64,000 nt of DNA from Halorussus litoreus (GTDB lineage: Archaea > Halobacteriota > Halobacteria > Halobacteriales > Haladaptataceae): NCBI RefSeq assembly GCF_003382685.1, contig NZ_QLVG01000032.1, positions 23,839 to 87,838 of the forward strand, written 5' to 3'. Below are positions 25,833 through 34,686 of the stretch, piece after piece. Position numbers and translations under genes: made by a program. The notes under the pieces are model-generated. The model saw only the letters and a program-made list of their open reading frames with translations. It was not told the DNA's origin and did not search any database. How positions within the stretch are numbered: the stretch's first letter is position 1; each line of letters begins with the position of its first letter.

Positions 25833-26318
25833 ATGAGTCAAGCACCCTCTGACCCCGCGAGCGATGCACCGTCAACTGAAACAGCCCCTACTGACGACCA
25901 GACCGCCGAGTCGACGATCAGCCACCGTCTCAAAACAGTCCTCGCCCGAGCGCCCCCGCGGTTTGTCTCCCTCACGATGGGGCTCGCGTTCCTCGTCGTC
26001 GCTGTTGGCCCGGCTGCCGCACAGAGTCAGGTCGGCGACGTGTACTGTAACACTGGCGTCGCGACAGGGATTGACCTCGTGTTCGGCGCGGTCGCTGGTC
26101 TCGGCCTTCCCGCAACCGGTTTCTACACCGGGAAGGCTGGCCTTTCGTACATGCGGGCCGGCGGTAACCCCGAGAAGAAAAACGATGCCAAGGAAAAGCT
26201 CGTCATGTCCGGCATCGGCTTCGGCATCGTCACCCTCGCACTCGTCTCGCCAGAACTCATCGACAAGGTCGGTAGCCAGATGGGATTCGGCTTCTCAGAC
26301 TGCGTCAAACCATTTTAG
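25833..26318 (+). CDS. VirB2/TrbC-like pilin candidate
   Basis: Encodes 161 residues. A polar N-terminal 44 residues precede a hydrophobic segment (about 45-65) ending in AAAQS, a likely signal-peptidase site. The mature part has two hydrophobic helices (about 80-105 and 127-147) joined by a short polar loop (GGNPEKKNDAKEK), which is the VirB2-type pilin arrangement, and two cysteines that could pair. The downstream VirB6-, VirB4- and VirD4-like genes support a pilin or channel role. Identity rests on topology, not sequence match. Confidence 0.6.
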   Translation: MSQAPSDPASDAPSTETAPTDDQTAESTISHRLKTVLARAPPRFVSLTMGLAFLVVAVGPAAAQSQVGDVYCNTGVATGIDLVFGAVAGLGLPATGFYTGKAGLSYMRAGGNPEKKNDAKEKLVMSGIGFGIVTLALVSPELIDKVGSQMGFGFSDCVKPF

Positions 26319-26370
26319 GCCCATCTGAGATCGACAGCGAACTATCCCCGCGTCCCTTGCCCCGTACATC

Positions 26371-28131
26371 ATGTACTCCCTCCGCACGATGGCTGCCGTG
26401 CTTGCCCTCTTTCTCGTGAGCAGCAGCGCTGTAGTTGTCGTTGCGGGAGGCATGGCTCCCGCCACAACACCCGATTCCGGATCCGCTGTTCCTGATGATG
26501 GTCCCGACTACGGCGTGAATAACAGTACGTTTCAGCGCCTCTGGTCCGAGGATGCCGACAACGGCAATCTCTCAGCCGACGATTTCGACGGTGCAAACGT
26601 TTCATCGCGTGCCGAGTTCGCACACCGACTTGCTCGGTCGACGGACATCCCGTTCGATCAGCCACCACAGGCTGCTGAGGACTGGAATAATGGAGATTTC
26701 GGTGATTACAGTCCTGGTAGCCGAGATTCATCTATCCATCCTGAAAGCGCAACCCTCGAAGACGGTGTGTACATAAAGGATGCGTATGTTAGCATCTTCG
26801 CCACCCAACCGTCGACGATCCTCCACCAAGGGAACGAGACGACGCAATACGTTGCCCCAGACGGCCAGGTCCGCGCACTCAGTGACTACCGCGTTGCTGT
26901 TCCCCAGGGTGATCAGAACGGGTCACAGCGAGAACACTGGTCGATCGACCAAACTAGTATCGAGTCTGTTGAGCTCTCCGCTGATGGACGAACCATCGAC
27001 ACTGGGAGCGGCCATCAGGCAACGCTCCAGTATACCGGCCTCTCGGGTTCGCCGCAGCTGACCGTCGAGGCCAATATCACGGTACAACTCCGTCACGTCA
27101 CGCTGGATTGCCCAGACTGGAACTCCTCGATATCCAGTTGTGACGGGAATTGGAATCGCGATGTCGAAACCCCTGAAGCATCGAAAACGGTGTCGACATC
27201 ACAGACAGTCGTTGTTAATCAGCTCTCCGGTATTTCTGGGAACCGCGTCCAGTTCGAGGCACACGAGAACCAGGTCGGCGCGGTCGTCCATCCAAACACT
27301 GAATGGTCGACGATTACGGTCGACGGCAACGTTCGGGCCCGAAGCAATTGGTGGTTCTACACGGCCGGCCGAGCCGGCTGGCAGACGATGGTCACAAGCA
27401 CCGCGACCAACACGTCGCGTGCTGAGTCGTCGGTACGTCCCGTCCAAGTTCACGCATTCCCGAGCCAGCAAGCACCGTACGTGCCGACTGAACCGACCGA
27501 CGCCGGGAAGCGACCACTCGCCATCGAGGAAACGTGGGGGACAGAGCAGTCAGGGCCATCGCTGCCGGCGAATATTGACCTCGAGTCTGCCAATCCGTAC
27601 GTGAACGCAGATTCGATAGCTGTGAGTTCTACAACTCTCGACAAGAGCGCCTTCAGCGAGGTTACGGTCCAGGGCATCGTCCGCGGGCAATCACGAACGG
27701 TTTCGCTCTCCGAACAACAGACCGTCCGCGAGACGAATCTCACCTTGACCGTCACCGAAGCCAACGCTACCCACGCGGTCGTCCGGGCGATGGTCACGGA
27801 GAACGCGACCGATGACGCTGTCACGACTGGCCGCGTGACAATTCGGAACCAGACCGCGGCGCTCAACAGCAGCGGAATGGCCGTCGTTACCATCTCGAAT
27901 CCGTCCCTGCTCGTTCGAGGCCAGTACACCTCGGATGCTTGGTGGCGGACTGACCAGCCCTATGCAGCGTCGGAAGATGTCGCGAAGACCCCTGCGAACT
28001 TCCCCGACGTCCAGACCCTTATCCAGCTCGTCGTCGTGACAATTCTCTGGTTCATCCCCGTCGTAGTCCTGGTCTTCGGCTTTGACTATATGACCGGAGG
28101 CGCGCTGCTTGGACTCACAAACCGAACATGA
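26371..28131 (+). CDS. Secreted, membrane-anchored surface protein of the secretion operon
   Basis: Encodes 586 residues. There is an N-terminal signal sequence (about 5-25), a large extracellular part rich in Asn-x-Ser/Thr sequons (for example NNST, NETT, NITV, NTSR), and one transmembrane helix near 550-572 with a short cytoplasmic tail. One disulfide-capable Cys pair lies near 250. No family recognised. Abundant sequons suggest an N-glycosylated surface component, perhaps a structural part of a mating or secretion apparatus. The stop overlaps the next start (ATGA at 28128), indicating translational coupling. Confidence 0.75.
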   Translation: MYSLRTMAAVLALFLVSSSAVVVVAGGMAPATTPDSGSAVPDDGPDYGVNNSTFQRLWSEDADNGNLSADDFDGANVSSRAEFAHRLARSTDIPFDQPPQAAEDWNNGDFGDYSPGSRDSSIHPESATLEDGVYIKDAYVSIFATQPSTILHQGNETTQYVAPDGQVRALSDYRVAVPQGDQNGSQREHWSIDQTSIESVELSADGRTIDTGSGHQATLQYTGLSGSPQLTVEANITVQLRHVTLDCPDWNSSISSCDGNWNRDVETPEASKTVSTSQTVVVNQLSGISGNRVQFEAHENQVGAVVHPNTEWSTITVDGNVRARSNWWFYTAGRAGWQTMVTSTATNTSRAESSVRPVQVHAFPSQQAPYVPTEPTDAGKRPLAIEETWGTEQSGPSLPANIDLESANPYVNADSIAVSSTTLDKSAFSEVTVQGIVRGQSRTVSLSEQQTVRETNLTLTVTEANATHAVVRAMVTENATDDAVTTGRVTIRNQTAALNSSGMAVVTISNPSLLVRGQYTSDAWWRTDQPYAASEDVAKTPANFPDVQTLIQLVVVTILWFIPVVVLVFGFDYMTGGALLGLTNRT

Positions 28132-29015
28132 ACGAAAATACAAGCTCATCCAGTCACGAGAGGTGTATCGACCGTCGAACAGTCCTTAGTGGACTCAGCG
28201 GAGTCCTCGTTGCGCTCGCTGGCTGTTCCTCCTCGCCATCCGATACTAACAGCCCTAGTTCCGGGACATCGCCACCTCCCGAAGGTGAAACCGATACCTT
28301 TGCGAGCGTCGCGATGAACGAAACCGACCTCGTCGTTGAACTCGCCAGCGACACCGACGTGGATTCGGTGAATCTCATCAACCCGAATGGTGAGATGAAT
28401 TCGCTTCAGCGGGTCCAAGAGGGAGCGACACAGGTCACATTTCAGCTGCTCGGTGAAGCTGAAGACGGGTACACGCCTGGTGACTACCGCGTCGTCGCTG
28501 TCGCTGATGACGAGACAATCGGCGAGACGACGATCTCCCTCCAGCCCGAGGTCACGATTACAGATGTCATGTGGGCGCAGAACCACCCAGATCTAAACTG
28601 GGATAAAGACCGGTCAACGTGGCGGCAATTCGCCGCTCTTACTGTCGAGAACACAGGGAATGCGCCGACGTATCTCACGGCACTTCAGTGGGCAAATTCG
28701 CCGCATACCAAGGTATCTCCGTCGGAGACGCTGACGCACAATCCTACTACCCTCATACCTCCTGGAGAGACAACTATCTACTCTGCCGCTCCGATATATC
28801 AGACGGAAGATCCTACTGGTGTTCACGGGGCCATCGATTGTGGCAACCTGGAAACGGATACGCTCACCGTCACAGGAGTCGTCCAGGCCGGGACGAATCC
28901 GTCGTACTCACAGACAATCGAGTATGGTGGGGCGAAATACTCGTGTGAACTAACCATCGTGGACGGCAGCCCGACTGAATCGTCCCAAACGACATCGAAC
29001 GAGAGTGATACCTGA
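28128..29015 (+). CDS. Tat-type lipoprotein of the secretion operon
   Basis: Encodes 295 residues. The N-terminus has RRTVLSGLSG followed by a hydrophobic stretch and LAGC, a twin-arginine signal with a lipobox, so the mature protein should be lipid-anchored outside the cell at that Cys. After a Ser/Pro/Thr linker the body is beta-rich, with an FxxRN-like repeat pattern typical of immunoglobulin-like folds. Its start overlaps the previous stop, and the next ATG directly follows its stop. It probably is an exposed part of the apparatus, a role VirB7-like lipoproteins have in bacteria. Confidence 0.78.
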   Translation: MNENTSSSSHERCIDRRTVLSGLSGVLVALAGCSSSPSDTNSPSSGTSPPPEGETDTFASVAMNETDLVVELASDTDVDSVNLINPNGEMNSLQRVQEGATQVTFQLLGEAEDGYTPGDYRVVAVADDETIGETTISLQPEVTITDVMWAQNHPDLNWDKDRSTWRQFAALTVENTGNAPTYLTALQWANSPHTKVSPSETLTHNPTTLIPPGETTIYSAAPIYQTEDPTGVHGAIDCGNLETDTLTVTGVVQAGTNPSYSQTIEYGGAKYSCELTIVDGSPTESSQTTSNESDT

Positions 29016-30212
29016 ATGGGGTGGATGGAAGAGCAGGTTGAGGACGCCATCGAGAATGTACTCACGAGCATTAAAGAAGCGCTCCTTGGGTTCGCGAATG
29101 ACATCTTCGAGGCACTTCTCAATCCGATTGTCGGTGTCCCTGCGCCGGAATCCAGCTCCCGGTACATCGTCGTTGGCACACCGGATAATGATCCATGGCA
29201 GAGCCTGTACGCGGACTTTTACGTATCGTACATCCTGCCGTTGACGATTATGTTACTGGTCGTCGGGCTCGCGTACATCGGCCTCCGGTCGGGATCGATC
29301 AGTAGCTACCGTCGCAAGCGGCTCCTCCGACGTATCGGTCTCGTGTTCATGGGCACGTTTGTCTGGTTCCCGCTTGTGTCGCTCCCGCTCCAGTTTGTCG
29401 ATGCACTGGGACTCACGCTTGCCCCGATCGACAGTATGTCGGCCGGATTCGGGAGTCTCATCGAATCAGCAGTCGGTGGCCTCTTCGTCGTTCTCGCCAT
29501 GGTGATCATCTCGAACTTTCTGCTCATTGTCGCTGCCATCGTCTACGGTCTTCGCTGGCTGGGAATCCTCGTACTGACGCCGTTGATGCCGTTGCTCGGC
29601 GTCTTCTGGGCCCTCGACGTGTGGCCGCTCAGTCCGGCCTCGGAGATCGCTCGCCGCGCTGCTGGCATCTATCCTGGTCTCGTTCTCGCGGGACTTCCTG
29701 CTGCAGTCCTCTTCCGAATCGGCTGGCAGATGAATCTCACAGCGAGTGCAGACGGAATCTTCTCGCTATTCCTCGGGCTCGTGCTCATCCCGGCGGCCTG
29801 TCTCGCCTCGATAATGACCGTCTACTGGTCTGCCCCTGCGGTCCAGACAATCGCCCGACAGGGAGCGGGAAAGACGAACCCCGTGGCTGCCGCCTCAGCT
29901 GCGAAGAAAGGCACCGGGAAATCGGTTCGCGGTGCCCGCAACGTCCATCGAGGGTACGCGCAGAACGGCCACGGGCCGGTGACAAAGAGCGGGCAGACCC
30001 AGCTCGGTAGCGGTGACTCAAAAGCCTACAAACTCGGCTCGTCTGCGCAGTCAACGAAAGACCACGCAGGCCGCTACAACAACCTCCGGAAATCGAGGAC
30101 GGGGCGTATGCGCGATAAGACGAAAGAAGACGTGAATCAGGCCACACAGGCGGCGAAGGCCCGGTCGAAGCAGGCGTTCAGGAACACGAAAAACAAGGTT
30201 TCGCGGTGGTGA
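29016..30212 (+). CDS. VirB6/TrbL-like polytopic membrane protein
   Basis: Encodes 398 residues. An amphipathic N-terminus is followed by about six to seven hydrophobic helices (near 72-92, 107-127, 150-185, 190-210, 220-240, 250-272) and a basic, Gly/Lys/Arg-rich C-terminal tail of about 120 residues that should be cytoplasmic. This is the topology of VirB6/TrbL inner-membrane channel proteins of type IV secretion. The start codon follows the lipoprotein stop directly, and the VirB4-like gene follows after 6 bases. Confidence 0.72.
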   Translation: MGWMEEQVEDAIENVLTSIKEALLGFANDIFEALLNPIVGVPAPESSSRYIVVGTPDNDPWQSLYADFYVSYILPLTIMLLVVGLAYIGLRSGSISSYRRKRLLRRIGLVFMGTFVWFPLVSLPLQFVDALGLTLAPIDSMSAGFGSLIESAVGGLFVVLAMVIISNFLLIVAAIVYGLRWLGILVLTPLMPLLGVFWALDVWPLSPASEIARRAAGIYPGLVLAGLPAAVLFRIGWQMNLTASADGIFSLFLGLVLIPAACLASIMTVYWSAPAVQTIARQGAGKTNPVAAASAAKKGTGKSVRGARNVHRGYAQNGHGPVTKSGQTQLGSGDSKAYKLGSSAQSTKDHAGRYNNLRKSRTGRMRDKTKEDVNQATQAAKARSKQAFRNTKNKVSRW

Positions 30213-30218
30213 CGATTC

Positions 30219-33200
30219 ATGAGTACAAACACTGACGATCACGAGTACAGCGCACGACGAATTCATCAATCTCTCGGCGGGACGACCGCGTTCTTCCAGG
30301 GGTATACCATCGGCGAGATCATGCTGTTCGTCGGCGTGGCGTTCGTCACGCTCATCGGCGCAGCACTCGTCCCGGCTACCTTCACGATCCCAATCCTCGG
30401 GTTCGGTATTATGCTCGGACTCCTCCTGGGATTACTCCACAAGGTGAAGCCCTCCTACCTCTGGCTGACCGAGTGGCTGGCCGCCCGGCTCGGCTGGGCG
30501 GTCAAGAACAAGGAGTACACGCACGGTGAGAATAACAGCGAGGTCCGCTACTTGACCCGCGTTGGGCAGGTCTTCCCGCACGCCATCGAGCGGTCAGACG
30601 GCGCGCTCGTCGGCGCAATGAAAGTCGAACCGGCGAATATGGCGCTCGAAGACGACGAGGCGTGGGCGAAAGCCGTCCAATCACTCTCCGAGTTTGTCAA
30701 CGCGACCATCGACTTCCCCGTGAAGTTCTATCTCACTAGCCGGGAAGTCGACCAGGACGATGTCGTCCGCGACCACCAGCGTCGCCTCGGTGACGCCGAC
30801 GTCCGCTCGCGGCCCGTCCTCAAACGGCTACTCGAAGAGTACATCACCACCAACACTGACCAGAACGGCGATATCGACTCCGAAAGCACGACCATCCGCG
30901 AATACTACATCATCACCGCCGTTCGCGACGCCGACGTCGAACAGCTCGACGAAACCGGTGACAGCGTCCTCGCCTACCTCGCCGACATCCCTGTCCTGGG
31001 GCGCGTGTTTGGTCGATTCCAGTCCGACGGTCTCTCCGAGGCCGAACGCGACCGCCTCAAAGAAGACAAGCTAGAGTCCCGCCTCGGCCAGATTCGCCGC
31101 GGGGGGTCCTCGCTCTACCGCTGCTCAGTCAGCCCGGTCGACGCCTACGATCTCACTCGTGTGACCAAGGAATACTGGACGGGGCACACCGAGGAATACG
31201 GCGATATCACTGACGCAATCGGCACGTTCCCGGTCGTCGCACACGGCATCAGCGATGACGTGCCGTCGACGCCCGACCCGGATGACGTCGTCGATGCAAT
31301 TGACAACGGCCAGTACAGCAAACGCGACACTACGACCAACAGTCACGACCAGGAGAGCGACAAGTGGGACGTCTCCGTCGATGACCTTGATGGTGAGGAC
31401 AGCAAGGCGTCAGAAACGGATGACGAGACGGATATCGCCTACGAGGACCGGCTTGACGACACGTCGACGATTCACCAATCAATTATCGCGCCGTCGACAG
31501 TCGACTGGGAAACGACCTACGCCGTCATCAACGGCGAAACGTACGTCCGGACGTTCTGGATCGAGCAGTTCCCGGAGAAACCTGCCGACGGGATGCTCGA
31601 GCGATTGCTGCTGGAGACTGACCTACAGACGGACATCAGCATCCATCTCGATCCGTTTGACAACCAGTCGGCCGAGGACATGATGGCCGACTGGATTTCG
31701 GATTTGAAGGTCAACCAGCACGACTCGAACAGCCTCAAAGCCGAAGACCTCCAAGACGACATCGACCGTGGGAAATTCATGCGGTCACTCGTCCGGGCGA
31801 ACAAAGCGTCGTTCTACCGTGGCGGCGTCTTCATCCGGCTTTCTGCCGAGAGCAAGCAGGAACTCGATAACCAATCGACGCGCCTGCGCTCGATTGTCAA
31901 GGACGCGCCAGCGAACTGTACGCTCAAGGTGGCGAACCGCTGGCAAGAGAAGGGCCTTGCGACTGTCTCACCCCTCGGTCGGAATGAGCTTGGTCGTGAT
32001 CGGATGTCGACACTCACGAATCAGGCGGTCGGCGCGATGTTCCCCTTCTCATCGAACTACATGATGATGGACGAGGGCGTCGAGTACGGCTACCACGGCC
32101 ACAACGGGTCACCCGTCCAGATCAATCCCTGGGAGCTCGAAACCGGCCATAGCGAACTCGTCGTCGGAATGCCCGGTGCGGGGAAGACGTTCGGGGATAT
32201 CATGCGCCACCTGCGGATGATGAAGCGCCAGCAGGAGACGATGCTCGTGATGATCGACCCGGTTGGTGGGTTCAAAGGCATCGCCGACGCGCTGAACGCG
32301 AAGACGATCTCTGTCGGGGGCGACACACAGCTGAATCCCCTGGAGATCCGTGAGACGCCCCAGGAGGTGCTCGAATCCGAGGACGGTATCTCACCGTTGT
32401 CCGCGAAGAAAGACGAGATCTACGCCGTCCTCGAGAACTTCCTGACCGCTCGCGATATCAACCTCGGAACCGAAACGGGCGTTCTCTCGTACGTCATCGA
32501 CGAGGCGTACCGACAGGCCGGTGTCGTCGAGGACGACGTCAGCACTCACACCCCGGAGAACTCGCCGACGATGACGGACGTCCATCGTATCCTCGCGGAT
32601 GTTGCCGACCATCCCGACGAGCACAACATCGCAGCGTCCGAATCTGCCCGCGAGCGCGCCGCAAAGTACGCCGACGAGCTCGCCATTGCATTCCAGCCGT
32701 TCCGTGATGGTGGCGCGTACGCCAACCTCTCTGAACGGTCGGAGATCGACATCCTCGAAGGCGACAACAAGGTCGTTTACATCGATCTCGGGCAGATCGA
32801 GGGGAGTGCGTCGGGAATCGACCGCCAGACGTTCCTGATGCAGCTGCTCTTGTCGACGGTCTACCAGCAGGCGAAAAAGACCGATCGAAACGTCGAACTC
32901 GCCATCGACGAGGCCCACTATCTGTTCGAGGATCAGGCGAATCTCGATTTCCTCGAAACGGCGTTCCGCCACCAGCGCCACGCCGGCCTGCGGATGGTAC
33001 TGCTGTCCCAGACTGCCCAGGAGTTCTACGAGACCGACCAGGCCGAGAAGATTCTCGGTATGTGCCCCATCAAAGTCTTCCACAAACTGCCCGACTTGGA
33101 CGACGAGACAGCCGACAAGGTCGGGCTCACGCGCGAACAGCGCCAGTACGTCCGTGGGGCCGACGCAGGCAAGGAGGACCTCGGATACAGTCAGGCACTC

Positions 33201-33566
33201 GTCCGTGTCGAAGAACACGGCACGTACCCGCTGCACGTCGTCGCTGACGAGTTCGAAAAGCGCGTCATTGACTACGAACCCGACGATCGCGAGTTCATCC
33301 AGCAGACCATTAGTGCTGAGCCCGAGGACCTCGTCGACTTCGAGGGGTTCGTGGAGGATCAGGCGCAGATGAACGCGCTCACCAACCGTTACGACCTCTG
33401 CGAGGAAGAGGCCACTCGCATTCTTGATGAGGGGTTCACCGAGGACGAGCTCATCGAAGCGGTCGTCGCGAACGCACGGCGGAACGGTACGGTAGAGACG
33501 TCCGCCCTCGCTGACGGTGGAGACGACGCTGTCCAGTCCAATGAGGAGGGCACCGACGATGTTTAG
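30219..33566 (+). CDS. VirB4-like ATPase with N-terminal VirB3/PrgI-like domain
   Basis: Encodes 1115 residues. Two transmembrane helices at about 33-77 resemble the VirB3/PrgI partner fused to VirB4 in some systems. The ATPase core has Walker A GMPGAGKTF with K656 and Walker B LAIDEAHYLF with D897/E898, then SQTAQEF. A charged insertion (about 360-410) is low complexity. VirB4 ATPases energise assembly and substrate transfer in all type IV secretion systems, so this is the best marker that the operon encodes one. The last 8 bases overlap the next start. Confidence 0.88.
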   Translation: MSTNTDDHEYSARRIHQSLGGTTAFFQGYTIGEIMLFVGVAFVTLIGAALVPATFTIPILGFGIMLGLLLGLLHKVKPSYLWLTEWLAARLGWAVKNKEYTHGENNSEVRYLTRVGQVFPHAIERSDGALVGAMKVEPANMALEDDEAWAKAVQSLSEFVNATIDFPVKFYLTSREVDQDDVVRDHQRRLGDADVRSRPVLKRLLEEYITTNTDQNGDIDSESTTIREYYIITAVRDADVEQLDETGDSVLAYLADIPVLGRVFGRFQSDGLSEAERDRLKEDKLESRLGQIRRGGSSLYRCSVSPVDAYDLTRVTKEYWTGHTEEYGDITDAIGTFPVVAHGISDDVPSTPDPDDVVDAIDNGQYSKRDTTTNSHDQESDKWDVSVDDLDGEDSKASETDDETDIAYEDRLDDTSTIHQSIIAPSTVDWETTYAVINGETYVRTFWIEQFPEKPADGMLERLLLETDLQTDISIHLDPFDNQSAEDMMADWISDLKVNQHDSNSLKAEDLQDDIDRGKFMRSLVRANKASFYRGGVFIRLSAESKQELDNQSTRLRSIVKDAPANCTLKVANRWQEKGLATVSPLGRNELGRDRMSTLTNQAVGAMFPFSSNYMMMDEGVEYGYHGHNGSPVQINPWELETGHSELVVGMPGAGKTFGDIMRHLRMMKRQQETMLVMIDPVGGFKGIADALNAKTISVGGDTQLNPLEIRETPQEVLESEDGISPLSAKKDEIYAVLENFLTARDINLGTETGVLSYVIDEAYRQAGVVEDDVSTHTPENSPTMTDVHRILADVADHPDEHNIAASESARERAAKYADELAIAFQPFRDGGAYANLSERSEIDILEGDNKVVYIDLGQIEGSASGIDRQTFLMQLLLSTVYQQAKKTDRNVELAIDEAHYLFEDQANLDFLETAFRHQRHAGLRMVLLSQTAQEFYETDQAEKILGMCPIKVFHKLPDLDDETADKVGLTREQRQYVRGADAGKEDLGYSQALVRVEEHGTYPLHVVADEFEKRVIDYEPDDREFIQQTISAEPEDLVDFEGFVEDQAQMNALTNRYDLCEEEATRILDEGFTEDELIEAVVANARRNGTVETSALADGGDDAVQSNEEGTDDV

Positions 33567-34686
33567 TCAACTCCTGGGTGGCAACCCGCAGTACGACGCA
33601 ACACAGCTGGAGTTCGAAGAGCCGTTCGTCCAGCACCCGGAGAGTGCGCCGGGTATCCTGCTCAGGATTCGTCCGTTCAAAGAGAATCAGGGAGTCGTCG
33701 ACGGTGCCGGACTGCTCCAGTCAGTTCACGACGTGACGACGAACTTCCGGGGGAAGAACACGAGCGACCACCACTCCTTCGAGGTCTGGTTCGACGAGGG
33801 GAAGATCAAGTTCTATATGCACGCTGCGACCGAGGCGGCCGCCGACAAGTTCCGCCGCCGTGTCGGGAACAACTACGCCAACAGCGAGGTCTTCCCCGTC
33901 GAGGGAGGATCTGCCTTCCCCGTCATCGAGCCCGACGAGTACGTCGCCGGTGCGTGGCTCGAAATGGAGAAGCTCCCCTATTACCCGATTCGCCACCACA
34001 ACAGCGAGGAGTGGGAGACGGATCCATATGGCGAGATCACGAGCGAGATGCTCTCGCTCGACGACAGCAAGGTTGTCACGCAGGTCGTCTTTCGACCGGC
34101 CAAGCAGTCCTGGACCGGTGGCGACCGGTTCAAGCACAACAGCGTCGACGACCTCGCCCACGCGCTTCGACAGGGAACGTCGGTCGGCTGGCTCAATCCC
34201 CGCACGCGGCCAGCGAGCGAGAAGGACAAGCAAGCGGCGAAAACCATCGAGCAGCAGCGCGGCCAGCAGGCGTTCCACGTCAACATCCGTGTAGTCGCGA
34301 TCTCATCAGATAAGGACGAAGCCGAGGCCCGTGCCCGTGGGGTGGCCGGGATGTTCAGAAAGTACTACAACGCGATCACCGAGCAGGGTCTCGACGATAC
34401 GCCGGTGTGGCATCGGAAGGACGGCAAGCGTGCAAGTCAACTCCGTCAGCACGTCACCCGGATGGCCGATCGCGAATGGACCGACCGGCGCATGATCATG
34501 ACCGTCGACGAACTTGCCGGCGTCGCCCACATCCCGAACAACGAAATCGAGACGCCGAACATCGACTGGCGCTACACGCAACGCGGTGACCGCGTGCCCG
34601 CCGACGCAGGCCAATACGAACCGCCCACCGACAGCGGAGATGCCAACGAACGCAATGCTGACAACAGAGGACACAATGGTGTTTGA
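33559..34686 (+). CDS. Probable N-terminal half of a conjugative coupling protein
   Basis: Encodes 375 residues from the ATG at 33559, overlapping the VirB4 stop by 8 bases; a frame from 33517 would overlap more. No Walker motif. The pattern, with a C-terminal segment ending AHIPNNEIETPNIDWRYTQRG, resembles the region that precedes the ATPase domain in TraG/HerA-like conjugation proteins of archaea and Gram-positives. The next gene starts inside its last 11 bases and carries the ATPase domain. Together they may equal one split coupling protein. The family relation is inferred by eye. Confidence 0.65.
   Translation: MFSQLLGGNPQYDATQLEFEEPFVQHPESAPGILLRIRPFKENQGVVDGAGLLQSVHDVTTNFRGKNTSDHHSFEVWFDEGKIKFYMHAATEAAADKFRRRVGNNYANSEVFPVEGGSAFPVIEPDEYVAGAWLEMEKLPYYPIRHHNSEEWETDPYGEITSEMLSLDDSKVVTQVVFRPAKQSWTGGDRFKHNSVDDLAHALRQGTSVGWLNPRTRPASEKDKQAAKTIEQQRGQQAFHVNIRVVAISSDKDEAEARARGVAGMFRKYYNAITEQGLDDTPVWHRKDGKRASQLRQHVTRMADREWTDRRMIMTVDELAGVAHIPNNEIETPNIDWRYTQRGDRVPADAGQYEPPTDSGDANERNADNRGHNGV

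Noticed and set aside
32391..33236. 281-codon minus-strand frame inside the VirB4-like gene
   Set aside because: Antisense to Walker B and flanking conserved sequence; composition that of a shadow.
33517..34675. Longer upstream starts for the genes at 33559 and 34676
   Set aside because: They would overlap the preceding genes by 50-170 bases; the chosen starts give the short overlaps typical of translational coupling.
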